Positions 25,079 to 36,184 of a DNA stretch of 64,000 nt are shown here, piece by piece. The stretch is from contig SEMN01000187.1 of NCBI GenBank assembly GCA_005408345.1, positions 1 through 64,000 of the forward strand. Direction: 5' to 3'. The notes beneath the pieces were generated by a model, which made no database searches, was not told where the DNA came from, and was given only the letters and a program-made list of their open reading frames with translations. How positions within the stretch are numbered: the first letter of the stretch is position 1; each line of letters opens with the position of its first letter. Source of the stretch: Macquaria australasica (Eukaryota > Chordata > Actinopteri > Centrarchiformes > Percichthyidae). Position numbers and translations under genes: made by a program.

Positions 25079-26478
25079 TTTAAAGATTCTGAGAGTCTGA
25101 AATGTGCATAATAAATGTGATTTTCATAAAGATGAAGAGTACACAATAATGTTTTTATTCTCTGCTGGTCCAAATTTTATTATTGTGGGAAAAAGTGAAG
25201 ACTACTGTATATTTTTCATCAAACAAAACGTAAGAAATATAAGGATATACTTCAAGAAAGTCATCACACTTTGAAAACAGAATTTCTGTTCAATTAAATT
25301 ATATTTGGCAAATTTAATTTTCTTATTGCCATGTCTTTTTTATAAATTACATTGATACTAAAACGCAACAATAAAAACAATTTAAAAAAAATACAATTCA
25401 TCAGCATTCATAATTCTTTTAAGACCTCTATGTCTGCTTGTTTTAAAGTTCTTCACACAAATTAGTATGCTAATGATACATTTCTGATCAAATTTATGGT
25501 AAATCTGTTACATAAACACAGTAGCAGCACCAAAGATGTCGAGAAAATATATAATATACAATATATATGTATACTGCTTCACAGATTTCTGCTTCATGTT
25601 GACACCATTTATGCAGTTTTTGCTATCATCACATAAACTGATTAATCACCTGACCGGACAAAACTAAAAGTACTTCATTCAAAAATTAGCTGCTGGAGAT
25701 ATGCAGTATATCAAGTCAAATGTACAGTCACTAGTGTAAAACTACTGCACAGTTTGAAAATAAATGAATCTCATATCTTCAGCCTATCAGGAATCAAGTT
25801 TACACAAACAGTTGAGGATTCAGTTTGATATGATAAAAATATAAAAGATCTTTATATTTAATAATCACAATCATGCAATTATTTGTGCAGGTAGCTCAAA
25901 GGGATGAACTGAAGACAAGAGATTATTTGGCATGAAAACAGAGCGTAGCACTGGTCTACATATTAAGGCAAAGTTTATGCAGGTTAATATAATATAGATA
26001 AAAATAACAGCTGTTTGACATCAATAATGATCCGTTAACATAAAACGGCACAGAATTAAAAGGAATGCCACCCTGTTAGAGTTTGGACAGTTTAAATGTT
26101 TGGGTGCAACAACGCAACAAAGATGTTATTTGTTTAAAAGTTTTGGAAATGAATTGTCTGTTATGAGCCTTGCTGAACGTCGTGTTAATAGCAGCAGGTT
26201 GTAATAAAAAGAAAACCACTGCCATCAGAGGTATTATCATGACAGGCAGTGAAACAGCTTTTCATCCCTGAATTCTCCTACAATCATTCAGACACAAATA
26301 AATAGACAAACTGGACACATTAAAACTCTACAGACATGAAGGGTAAAGTGTTCCAGCACTTCCACTTAAACATCCACAACTCCTCTGAGTTCAGACGGAC
26401 ACGTGTGGTCGGTTTAAACTTGAGAGAGGAGTTGGTCTGTCGAAGGAAAAAGACCATCAGAAGGACCTGTTGTAACAC

Positions 26479-26794
26479 CAGGGTTCGTACAGCTTTTTAA
26501 CAGTAAAATTTAAGCACTTTCAAGGTACCTAAACCAAAAATTTCCAGACTCTCAAAGCTACTTTCTTACTATAAATGCCAGGAGACAACAAACAAATATG
26601 ACGGGATCGTTTCGTGTCAAATATTAAAAGATGTTTGGTTTAAATGAGTGACTGTGTAGATGAGACAACAGATTATGTTGAAAATCAAGCATTTTTCAAG
26701 GAGTATGTTCGAATTCAAGCATATTCCTAACCTTGAAAACATAATGGTTAAAATGAACCATTTTCCAAACTTTCAAGACTTTGTATGAACCCTG
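26479..26794. mobile_element. hAT-like MITE in the mpv17l2-B 3' UTR region
   Basis: The ends are 'cagggttcgtacagctt' and the inverse 'tttgtatgaaccctg', about 316 bp with no coding capacity. The flanks share TAACA, a degraded target duplication. It lies just downstream of the exon 5 stop, inside the segment missing from unit A. Confidence 0.7.
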
Positions 26795-26860
26795 ATAACA
26801 GTCTCACAACACTTTGCAAAGGCTTAAAAGAAGTTGGAGCATGAACTCTAAATGAAGTCT

Positions 26861-26959
26861 CTAAGCTTTCTCCTCCAGAGGTTTGGATGGTGGGAGCGCT
26901 TCCTGCTGCACATCCACAACACTGCTGTCTGATACCACCTCGGTGGGGTGTTTGTCATC
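26861..26959 (-). CDS. mpv17l2: mpv17l2 copy B, exon 5 (C-terminal tail)
   Basis: After a TTTCACAG acceptor, 33 codons including TAG encode a polar tail beginning DDKHPTEVVSDSS and ending PLEEKA. It is in phase with exon 4. Tails of this family are poorly conserved, so support comes from the splice sites, frame and stop rather than similarity. Confidence 0.75.
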   Translation of the reverse strand, partial: DDKHPTEVVSDSSVVDVQQEALPPSKPLEEKA

Positions 26960-29900
26960 CTGTGAAACCACAGAAACCAATATGATCAATATCACTTCAC
27001 TTTTTTAACTACTGAGCAAGTATAAACCTCTGACAGACACAGTGAGTTGATATAGTGATATATTCTGTGTATAATACACAGTATATATTGATAGAAGAAT
27101 CTATTATTTAGCACCTGAGGCCGCGACTTACTCTGTGTTTGAGGTAGGACAGGTAGGTGTCCCACCCTAAGGTGATAAAGTTGATGTACACAACGCGGAA
27201 TTTGGGTGAGAGAAAGTAGAAGTTGACCATCTGAGCAGGCGGCCAAACACACCAGTCCACCTGCAGGCAAGAACAACACAAGATTAGCATAAACACACCC
27301 GGACAGATTACCCAGCGCTAACATCTTTAAAACTGCTCCGTCTGCTGAGCAGGCTGGGAAATCAACACAGGGCATGGGCCAAACTGTGATAAACATCGTC
27401 TCTGACTGGGATTTGCTTTGATCAGTCACTTTCAGCTGGCGAACCACCAAGATTTCTGACTGAGAGGAGAAACAGGTGATTTAGAGGAAACCGGCAGTGA
27501 GCTTCTTCAAAGACATTATTTCCCTAAATATTATAAAGAAGCACACAGTCTCGTGCTCACAATGACAATGCTAACATGCTGATGTTTAGCAGGTATGTTT
27601 AGCATGTTCAAACACAGAGTACAGCTGAGGCTGATGGAAACGTCATTAGTATTTATTCATAGACCATGCCTGAAAAAAGGTCTGCGGCTAACACGAGCTG
27701 AAGAGGTTTTCACGTGTTGTTCTATGATATAAAATACGTCAGTAAATACCCCACTCGTGAATTTTGAAGCTTTTATGTGTCTTAAAAAAGGCTGTTGCTG
27801 ACAAGTGGCTAAATGAGACTACAAGAGGTTGTCGGGGACATTAAACGTCATCACAGAAGCTCATCTACTCACTCGTCTGCCTTTACAGCCTCATTGTGTT
27901 TATACTCTTGCAAACTGTTCTAACTCAAACTTTCCTAAAGACTTTTGTAGAAAAGGTAAGAGAGCAAAATCATATTACAAGTTGGAAGCTTAGTGGTGCT
28001 GACGTTGAAGTCATGCGACCGTGGTGTAGTTTGTTTATAGCCTAACGTCAGCTTTTTACTTCGGCGATTGCATTTAGGCTTCAAAAATCATAAAAGTGGT
28101 TTTCATTTGTGAAGATTATCTTGCTGAACAAAACGTGTAAGAATCATAAACTTCTGTTTGCCACAGAGATAATTTTCCGCAATAATATAAAATCTAGTGG
28201 AAAAATCAAAAATACATCCTCCCTGCAGCACTCTATTTGAGCAATAGTTGTTTCACTTAAAAACTCAATGTTAACCTCGTGTTGGCTCTAGAGGAAAGGT
28301 CAGGGTAATACCAAAGTCAGTAGGACTCATCCTCAAGGGACCATGAATGTCTGTGCAAAATTTCGGTCCATCCCTAGAGCCACGCTGCTAGCTGCCTAAA
28401 AATGCTTGAAATGGCAGCTACTCAAGATTTTAAAGATTTCAACAACGTCAAGCGTTTTATGCTGACATGTCTCAAGAAATAAGGAAAGAGTGAACGATAT
28501 TGTGATTACATGTGCACTGATCTGCTGCTCCAGATCTGCGGGTCTGACAGGTGTACTTGCCTTATAAAATTCCCAGAACTTGTCTTTGAACTCCTCGCAT
28601 CCTTCGGATAAAGTGTGTCCCTCCATGAGACCCATACCTGCAATAAACAGAGCCGTCTGTCAGATGTGCGTCACTTCAGATAAGGTCAGAGGCTGGAGGA
28701 GTGTCGAACTCTTAAAAACATGACTGATGATCACAAACAAAACGTCAGTCAAATCCAAACTGTCTATCACAGACAACTTTTGAACTCCATCCACTTATGA
28801 TATTGACATACGCTGTCTTTTGTCTTCACTCACCCACGTCTTCAAGTACAACCTTTGACTCTGCACACTCTGTCTTACGTGTGTGTGTGTGTGTGTGTGT
28901 GTGTCAGAGAAACTGCTGATGTGCTCACACCCTGACAAATGTTGAGGCGTGTGTGTGTGCACTAAGGGAGGAAGGAGCCAGGCTCCTTAGTGCCAATAAA
29001 CTCTGAAATCCTTCTCACCTAAAAAATACCACAACCCGATTGTCGGTGAGGCGACAAGCTGGTCCACCAGAACCTTCTTGGCCACCGTGTTCAGAGCTCT
29101 GCCCACGTACACTTTGTCCAGCCAGAGGTACCAGTAGTGCAGCAGTGGACCCATGGAGCAGCCCGCCAAAAACATGCGACCTTCAGGGGGAAAGAATTAA
29201 GAGAAAAATAAAGAATTAATGGCAATGAGTCTGTCAAAATTTAACACAATGCACAAATATTCTCCAAAATACCAACCTGTTTACTGAATAAGAGGCCAGG
29301 ATATTGTATTGTAGGGATATTGCACTTTGAGCAAAACATTTTGAAAAGTGTATATTTGTCTTTTAAACCTTTTTTATCTTAGTTAAGTAAAACATTATGC
29401 ATGGTTCGTGCTGGTGAGATTTAAAATAACAGCCGGCAGAAAAGCAGTGTTTTCCTGCCCTCTCTGGTTTAAAGTTTCAGGCTGGGTGTGGTCATAAATG
29501 TGCTCTGTTGCACACCAAACAGACTGGAGTACACCTGTACATCACTGCAGCAAGGTGAGAAGTTAAACCACTGGAGGCCAGCGAAAACAAGATTTTCAGG
29601 GGGTGTTAAGTTAAAAATGTTGCTGTGTGTGCGCCAAGTTAGAAAGGCAGTTGGTCATTATCATAAGACAGACCCTGACGGACACAAAGCAGGTCCTGTT
29701 TACTGCGCAGCTTCTTACCAAAATATAAGGGTCTGACCAAATGTTGAATCATACCACGTCGTATTGTTTAACAGAAGGCTCTTGACTGAATCTATTCACA
29801 ACAAGCCACACGCTTTGTTCAAATTCTGCTACAGCACATGTTCTCCTCTGTATCACAAAAACCAGTCCAGTACATTACATTCATTTGGGGGGCACTGTTG

Positions 29901-30242
29901 TCCAAAGCGACTTACGATGAAGCCTCTCTACATTTCATTTTATTGAGCCCGAGGCCAGTCATTCAGCCATGGCTGGAGCAAGGCCTCCAGGGTTGACGGA
30001 GCTATTCCCACACTGGAATAATGACGCCCCCCTGGCTCCACTTTTCTCTCACCTGTCCTCCTCCAGTCTCTGACTCTGCCTGGCTCCTTGCGGGTCTCCC
30101 AGCTCTGCTGCAGGGAGTCTCCCAGCGACAGCATGACTCCTCCACTCAGGGTGTTGGTGAGCAGCAGGTACCGGCCCTGGAAAAGCGGCCGCCAGGACGA
30201 CCGTATCCGGACCAGAAACTCTTTACCCGCCCGGGGAAGCAT
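26861..30242 (-). CDS. mpv17l2: Mpv17-like protein 2 (complete copy B)
   Basis: Exons are 30,242-30,053, 29,180-29,019, 28,637-28,561, 27,260-27,132 and 26,959-26,861. They give 218 residues (human protein about 206). Four hydrophobic segments lie near residues 26-45, 66-84, 101-120 and 146-160. The family signatures are GCSMGPLLHYWYLWLD, KKVLVDQLVASPTIG, FWEFYK, DWCVWPPAQMVNF and TLGWDTYLSYLKHR. MPV17L2 is a mitochondrial inner-membrane protein of the Mpv17/PMP22 family, known to associate with the mitochondrial large ribosomal subunit and to support mitoribosome assembly. The C-terminal tail (exon 5) is acidic and polar. Copy B agrees with the human sequence where copy A differs, so it is the likely functional gene. 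Possible minus-strand AATAAA signals lie near 25,153-25,180. The upstream neighbour's 3' end lies only about 70 bp before the ATG. Confidence 0.92.
27132..27260 (-). CDS. mpv17l2: mpv17l2 copy B, exon 4
   Basis: 129 nt after TTGCCTGCAG, encoding VDWCVWPPAQMVNFYFLSPK through YLKHR. It ends at AGA|GTAAGT in phase 0. This is the most conserved part of the family. Confidence 0.92.
28270..28370. repeat. Dispersed repeat R1 fragment, unit B
   Basis: The words 'gttaacctcgtgttggctct', 'actcatcctcaagggacc' and 'tccatccctagagccacg' match the second piece at about 20,320-20,450 in unit A. It was present before the duplication. Confidence 0.6.
28561..28637 (-). CDS. mpv17l2: mpv17l2 copy B, exon 3 (GC donor)
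   Basis: 77 nt encoding MGLMEGHTLSEGC and the EEFKDKFWEFYK stretch. The donor is AAG|GCAAGTAC, a non-canonical GC-AG intron shared with copy A. The frame and the family alignment both require this boundary. Confidence 0.88.
28879..28904. repeat. (GT)n in mpv17l2-B intron 2
   Basis: Thirteen GT units. The matching site in copy A (about 21,555-21,569) is roughly half as long, so the array has changed length since the duplication. Confidence 0.9.
29019..29180 (-). CDS. mpv17l2: mpv17l2 copy B, exon 2
   Basis: 162 nt after a CTGAAG acceptor, encoding GRMFLAGCSMGPLLHYWY and the VDQLVASPTIGLWYFLG stretch, ending at TTAG|GTGAGAAG in phase 1. Confidence 0.9.
30053..30242 (-). CDS. mpv17l2: mpv17l2 copy B, exon 1
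   Basis: The start ATG at 30,242 gives MLPRAGKEFLVRIRSSW and the first membrane segment. The donor is ACAG|GTGAGAG, phase 1. The N-terminus is basic and lacks acidic residues until position 8, consistent with mitochondrial targeting. Confidence 0.9.
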
Positions 30243-30316
30243 GACGTTTGGACCGTAGAGAGAGTGATGTCATCTGTGTCTCTGTGGAAAAGACTGAATA
30301 TGAAAAAAGAAGAACC

Positions 30317-30322
30317 TTTATT
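30317..30322 (-). terminator. Poly(A) signal of the upstream neighbour
   Basis: AATAAA on the minus strand, kept at the same place in unit A (23,843-23,848). It lies about 310 nt after the neighbour's stop and about 75 nt before the mpv17l2 start, so the two genes would be tightly packed head-to-tail. Confidence 0.4.
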
Positions 30323-30630
30323 ATTTCACCAGCACATTTTGGCACAGGACCTTCAGGGTGATCTACCAAATGTGCGCAACACAAAACCTACAATACTGTA
30401 CAAGAAGGCTGAATCTGTTATCCAACACAGAGGTTTCAAAGTAAAAGTATACAACAAAATAAAACAAACAAAACACATCTCCCAGTCACAAAATACCTTC
30501 ACAAAAATAAGAATAGGGTGTAAAAACCTGCCTGGGTATTCAAAACCGTTTATGCAGTTAAAAACTACACCAAATAATTGTAAAAACGACTATAAAACTT
30601 CTCTCATGCTAAAATCTTCATTCATTCCTT

Positions 30631-30708
30631 CTAAAGACTGCTAATCAGGAGAGCTTCTTCTCGTTTCCTCATCAAGTCAATGTCACCCCGTCTGGGTCCG
30701 AAATCCAC
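30631..30708 (-). CDS. Last coding exon of an unidentified upstream gene
   Basis: After a TTATTGATCAG acceptor there is an open stretch of 25 codons and a TAG, encoding VDFGPRRGDID then LMRKREEALLISSL. It is charged and protein-like, and the unit A copy has decayed. A minus-strand AATAAA at 30,317-30,322 would end the transcript about 70 bp before the mpv17l2 ATG. A CpG-rich region at 31,040-31,260 offers an upstream donor at 31,080 (GTCGGG|GTAAGG) whose open frame joins in phase. Alternatively the frame extends to an ATG at 30,732 (MDFSFIDQ), giving a 33-codon microprotein or an upstream ORF in an mpv17l2 leader. I do not recognise the protein. Confidence 0.45.
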   Translation of the reverse strand: MDFGPRRGDIDLMRKREEALLISSL

Positions 30709-31039
30709 CTGATCAATAAAAGAAAAATCCATCAATGAACGTTTGATGGAAACGGGGTTCAAAGTTCACGCAGTCACGTTCACGGACCGGCTCCGTGACC
30801 CGGTGCTAATGCGACTAACAAGGCTGCCTGCATCATTTAAACCAGGATTAACAACTCGGCTGCCCCGACCATGTAGCCGGAGACAACCGGTTACTGTACC
30901 GTTTTCTATTTTCCACTTGGCGTTTTGTGTACAAAATTATACGTTCAGTTTCACAGTGATCTTTCCGCTTCCTGTTTAACTTTAACGCCACATGAAAACA
31001 AACCGAGGAGAGTCGAATCTGAGCCGGTGTTGTGTTCAA

Positions 31040-31260
31040 AGTCTGTTTCCCCGTCGCTGTGTGTCTCCTCTTCCCTTACCCCGACATCAACCCGCTCCCT
31101 GTGCTCAGTCTGGACACCTCGCCTGAACCCTGAACGCAACCAGGGGGCAGAAACGCTGCCTGAAGCGGGGACAAATGAAGCGTCCGAGCGCCGCCTGCCG
31201 GTCTGGAGGAGCAAGTGTCACAACACCGCGGGTGGGAAAAGTGCTTGTAAACTACTTGTA
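31040..31260 (-). promoter_or_regulatory. CpG-rich promoter-like region
   Basis: This is a local rise in CpG and GC content, with a minus-strand donor at 31,080/31,079. It fits a start region for the neighbour gene whose last exon is at 30,708-30,631. No TATA box is obvious. Plus- and minus-strand open frames here are probably by-products of the GC content. Confidence 0.35.
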
Positions 31261-31289
31261 GGAACATCGGGGACCACAGGCAGTACTTA

Positions 31290-32640
31290 TAAACTTCCCG
31301 AATAAAGCAGTAAAGAAAACAAGACTTAGGTCGATTCACACAGACAATGTGCAAAAACATTCACAATGTCACTGAGACTCATTGCTGGTTAACCACTGTT
31401 AAGGACATGAAACAGGTTATTTCCTGCTTCTTTCTAATACCATTCAGACAACTGTGCCATAAAACATCATTATACTCTGAAGGAACATTACTAAGTCCAT
31501 GTTGTTTAAGAGAGGCCTCACTAACAAAGTTGTAAAGCTGTTAAATACTGACATAAAATAGCACAACAGGACATAAAATGGACAACCTGGAGAATAACAG
31601 ACAAACAAAAAACACTTGCGTGTATATGTACCATCATGTAAGAAATACCCCATTACAAGTAAAGGCCCTGCGTTCAAAATCTTACCTTTTAAAAGTAAAG
31701 AAGTAGTTACAAAGCAACAAAACGTCTACTGGGTAGAAAATGCCCAGTGCTGCTGCCAAACCAGATGTTCGAGCTTGCTGTACTGAACAACATCTGGTGC
31801 ACTAAGCTGTCACTCAAAACCTCAGCCAATGGGGATGCACCCCTGAAAGATCCCACCCACAAGAGAGCTTGTGGCTGTGCAAAAAAGGAAAAGATCAATA
31901 GTTTAATTTACACGATTGCGCAAATAATTTGTTCGCATGTTGTAAGTTTTACTTTTGAGATGACATTTTGTTTGATTCGGTGAGTTTTATTCTATCTCAA
32001 AATCTTATTTTTGTTTGATGTTTAAGAAGTTTTGTTTGACACAAATCTGATTCCATATACCTTCAACAAACGTGTTCATAATTCAGAGAAAATGTAACAA
32101 AGTGTAAGAAAGTAATGAGACAGCAACAGAAATAACATTTTTTAAGTAGAAATCTGTCTGTGTGACATACAAACAGATTCGTCACCTTATAGGATTATTA
32201 TTACAGATGCACTAATAGTAATTAGTAGGCCACTGTTCTGGTTTATTTCAACAGAAGAACTACGCAAAGCATTATTATTATTAATATTAATAAGTAGACT
32301 TATTAGATCTATTTTCATGACCAAAACCAAATCACATTTTTTAAATTTTACAACAAATCTTTTATAAAAGTGTAAAACTCCTTCAGAACAACATTTACAA
32401 CTTACAACCCCTCTCTGTAATTGATTTAAAGTGCTTATGAGTGATCAAACTGTGTAGATTTATCATAATACACATAATGCTTTACAACATTAACTTTATA
32501 GTGGTGATCTATCTTTTTAACCCAGTAGGCTGTTGTATTAATATTTCTACAATATTTATATGTTTTTGCAGTGACATTTCTACAATAACCATCAGAAGTC
32601 CAGTGTCGGTTAATGGGTGGAAATGGCAGCAGTGGCTGCT
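31290..32640. other. Intergenic stretch with repeat fragments
   Basis: No gene was recognised. A fragment at about 31,635-31,735 (ccccattacaagtaaag, gcgttcaaaatcttac, agtaaagaagtag) resembles the CAGTGGTGGAA-type transposon at 5,360. Confidence 0.45.
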
Positions 32641-32689
32641 GCTGACCTCCTGATCAATAATTCAGTCTCTCCGGCAGCGCTCATCAATA

Positions 32690-32960
32690 ATAAATGACAG
32701 GTTGAGTATTTGAGGTGGGACGTTTCTGGACAGTTGTTACGACGCGGCTCCGGATTCGTTAGACGGGCTGTCAATCTTCACCACGGCCTCCAAAGTCCCG
32801 CCCCCTGTCATTCATTTAACGTCAACGCTTCTGGCTGCGTAAAGATGGCGGAGTTACAAGAAAGACCGGAAAATAATTTTTCTTTCAAAATAAAATCGTT
32901 GAGTCGGGTTGTGAACACAAGCTCGTTACTGAACAAATCAACCTTTTAAAGGTGAACTCT
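32690..32960 (+). promoter_or_regulatory. GC-box promoter with orphan ATGGCGG start
   Basis: A GC-rich patch with a CCCGCCCCC box is followed about 35 bp later by AAAGATGGCGG. That is the YY1/TISU-type start context of housekeeping genes with short leaders. The frame from 32,845 runs 34 codons (MAELQERPENNFSFKIKSLSR and on) to TAA at 32,949. I found no clear splice donor before the stop and do not recognise the peptide. It may be a decayed first exon, a non-coding RNA promoter or an upstream exon of rab3a. Confidence 0.35.
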
Positions 32961-33358
32961 GACTCAGTGCGACCAGCCTGCACCGCTAAATCTGTGATGT
33001 GCTCTTTAAAGGCGGTGAAGACGTTGTTGATTTATTATTTTCGTCCTTGTTGACATGGTCATACTTTGTTCATGAGTTTAGGATAGTCTATCAAACTGTA
33101 TTTGTGTAGCAATTTTCATACAGTTTAGAACAATTCAAAGTGCTTTACGGGTGACTGAGAAGCCAATATTAAAAAAAGAACAAACATAAACAGAGATATG
33201 GTAAAACAATAGGCCTGTGTAGCCTACAGTATACGAATAATTTAGATCGTTTTATCGCCTTAAATCGTAGTCACTGGGAACTGTTTTGTATTTTTTTATG
33301 TAACTTAACAGACTATTTATTTAATGCAATTCTCTTTCGCATTTCTTGCGTTTAGTCA

Positions 33359-33427
33359 ATACAATCAAAGCAGAATTTTTTTTTTTTTTTTTTTTTTTTA
33401 AATCATTTAAAAAAACAAAAAAAAAAG
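33359..33427. repeat. Facing poly-T and poly-A runs
   Basis: About 22 T residues, then 'aatcattt', then an A-rich run broken by one C. The two runs can pair as a hairpin. This is probably a retroelement remnant or a slippage product. Confidence 0.7.
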
Positions 33428-33559
33428 GCACCGCTCGTTTTAACGGCTTTTATTTTGGAATGTGTAGTCGGATGTTGTGTTGCACCACCTTTGTGGCTTC
33501 ACAGTGGTGGTGTATCTGCGGGTGCTGGACGCGGTGGATAGCAGCCGGATAGAAATCTA

Positions 33560-34540
33560 TAAAGGTGGGATTTTTATCTTTATTTATCTATTGTATCGAC
33601 ATATATCTTGTATTTGAATAAACTGTATTCTGTATTAATTATGTATAAGCGTATATGTTTAAATATCAAGTAAAGGATTTGAGATTAGAGAACCTCTGAC
33701 ATAAGATGCTCGCTTTAGAACAGCTGTTTTCATTGTGAAAACCACAAAACCGTCATAAATGCATAAAATGCGTATTTATTCGTGTAGTCTGTGTGGATGG
33801 ACGTGGAGGCTGTGGTGCTGGTCTAGTGGATCTGTGGTCTGACACCGGGCCTGTCCTGCAGGAAAAGGCGTTTCACACCGTCCGATGGTTTAAATCAGGA
33901 ATATGGGTCTAAATGTGTCCGAGGCAGGAACAAAAGAATAGGCTACAATTAAAACACTGAAAATCCACTGATACAGCAAACTGGACGACAGTACTCATAG
34001 TCCTATATTGTGTTTGACACGCATACGTACAATTAGGCTATCAGTAATATTCTTATATTTGATTAAATGATTAAAGGTCACCACCGAGGACCGTAGACTC
34101 ACTATTAGTCCGAATATGATGCGGATGATTATAGGAATATTATTTTAATTTAATACATTGAACGTTGGGCCATATGGATGGACTGTTATGTTACTGTGGT
34201 AGGCTGAAACATTTAGTCCTAAACCAATCAGATCCCTGTTAGTGCCTTCATATGAATGGGCATGTAGGCTGTGTGTTTGCTTGCCATACTGCAACACCAC
34301 TTTTCACTACAGAAAACGGAATAAGTAAGAAAAATACAGAGAAACCAGCTACAAATCGAGTCTAATTAAACTATACTGGGAGTTAATAGCAGGAAAATGT
34401 ACAACATATAAATGCTGTCAGTTTTTTTGAATGTAGACTGTATGAATGGATATTGGCAACATCGACAGAAATATTTTTTTTGTCCTGAATTTGTGGATTT
34501 TTAAACTAATTTTGATTTACAATTGAGTCTATACATGTGA

Positions 34541-34576
<36 letters not shown>

Positions 34577-35590
34577 GAGAGAGAGACAGACGATGTTTAT
34601 ATCTACTGTTTTCAAAGCTTTACAGTATTATAGTGTACTGAAAACTGTATAATGTAATTGTTGATTCAGCCTAGTCAGTCAGGAGTTTGGTTGTTAAAAT
34701 GAATCAATATAATGGTACAATACAACGATAAAAAGAGCTACGTGGACTATAAGATTTAAAGTCTTCTGGCAGTGATTCTGGTGCCTCAGTTTTTTGTTTT
34801 TGCCTGCAAAGTTTCACGTGTTTGAAAGAGCCTGAATGTGACTCTGCAGTCTGCATTTCGTCTTCTGACAGTCAAGTTACTGGCGGTCAGACCTGAAGGC
34901 GAGAGTGACGCATCTGCTGTCTCTCCTGGGAAAACACACACACACACATCCATGTTGCCTGTGACAAACGCTGCCACAGCACCAACCAGGATCAGGTTCA
35001 AACATTGGGTCGATATCTTTTATTGCATTTCAGATATTAGTCAGTCCCTCAGAGTTGTGTTTCTTGTCTGAGCACAGTCGCAGAAAAACAGACTGAAAGC
35101 TTAGATTTGTTTCTAAATTAAGACATTTCATACCTTAAAGAACTGCAGTGGAGACGTTTATTGTACCATGATAGTCTAAAGCTGCTTCACAGGCTTTTAC
35201 ACACTCATAAGAAAAACAAAAAATCTCCAAAAGGGAAACATGGAATTATTGTAGGGTTTAGAGATTAAATATACTGAAATATAATCACAACATACAAGAT
35301 ATCAGCAGTTTTTAGGCCAAACGGTATTGATAATTGGAACTAGCCCTTAAAAAGCTATATTAAAGCCTACTATCATCGTTTGGGAAATACAGAATATTAA
35401 TAAGTGTCCACTGGAAAGTAACAAAAAGACAAAGTGCAGAAAGAGAAAGGTTTACATTTTTTTAACAATATGTTTTTGAAAATAGAAAGAAGACCCGTAG
35501 ATATATAAAAACAGGAAAGAAATGTGTCAAATTAAAGGCAAATATTTAAATATAAACCAGTTTACAAACAGACGCAGATCTGTTTTTAAT
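33560..35590. other. Intergenic stretch, no gene seen
   Basis: It contains a (GT)n array at 34,543-34,574 followed by a short GA run. The open frames are short. A possible signal-peptide-like frame at 34,947-35,001 (minus) has no supporting splice sites and was not accepted. Confidence 0.5.
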
Positions 35591-35860
35591 CCAAATCGTC
35601 CTGGATTCACCTGCAGACTCCTGGCTGCTGCTGCTCTCTCTGCTTTCTGTTTGCTGTGGAGACAGAAAGAAGAAAAGAAGAGATGCTATTTTTAGCTTCC
35701 TCTCCTCTCATCTGCATCCCCACGCTTCCTAGAAAAGGAGGCACGTGATTGGAGGAAAAGGGGGAAAAAATGCTGTCACAGGCAATCTGGGAGCAGGACA
35801 GCGCTTTGCTAGAGGGGTCAGAGGTCAAATGGCTGCTGACGTCACTTTTAAACAACAGCA
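35590..35860. promoter_or_regulatory. Promoter-like cluster: E-box, CCAAT, CRE
   Basis: A palindromic E-box CACGTG (35,742-35,747) abuts an inverted CCAAT box (ATTGG, 35,748-35,752). A perfect CRE palindrome TGACGTCA follows at 35,837-35,844. Between them 'ggacagcgc' resembles the right half of a REST/NRSF site. The combination would suit a neuronal gene, and rab3a still needs a non-coding first exon upstream of 47,457. The link is inference; the distance would be about 11.6 kb. Confidence 0.4.
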
Positions 35861-36184
35861 ATAACCCCCTACAATTAAATTGATTTGAGTTTTACAAGCC
35901 TCTTGGCCACTGTAGAGTAGAAAAGGCTCGAGTGTTTGAATCGTGCTTGATTTAATCATGAATAAGATAAATATTTGATTCCTCAGATTTCTGCTGGTTT
36001 CTTTAATTTAGTTTAGATTTCACTTCCTGGTTCTGGTCCTGGTTGTGATTCTGGGTGTGAAAACATAATTTTCATTGTTTGGTAAAACATTTTAGATCTG
36101 TGGAAACCTTTTCTACCCCCTCAGTCTGTTCACAGATTTTCTTCCAAGCGGTCAATTTATACGAGAGTTTGCAGACTATTTGCA

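Larger units (their letters stand above)
25079..30696. repeat. Tandem duplication unit B (mpv17l2 block)
   Basis: The partner of unit A. It starts at 'tttaaagattctgagag' (25,079) and is homologous to about 30,696, where it runs on into unique sequence. It contains the full five-exon mpv17l2 and the open last exon of the upstream neighbour, and it keeps the roughly 1.7 kb missing from A. Confidence 0.85.

Noticed and set aside
30021..30644. 207-codon plus-strand frame
   Set aside because: It runs antisense through mpv17l2 exon 1 and the neighbour's 3' region; no domain, and its length follows from the GC-rich exon on the other strand.
34786..35001. Frame starting with a hydrophobic, signal-like stretch (minus)
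   Set aside because: It becomes a CV repeat across a short CA run and has no matching downstream exon.
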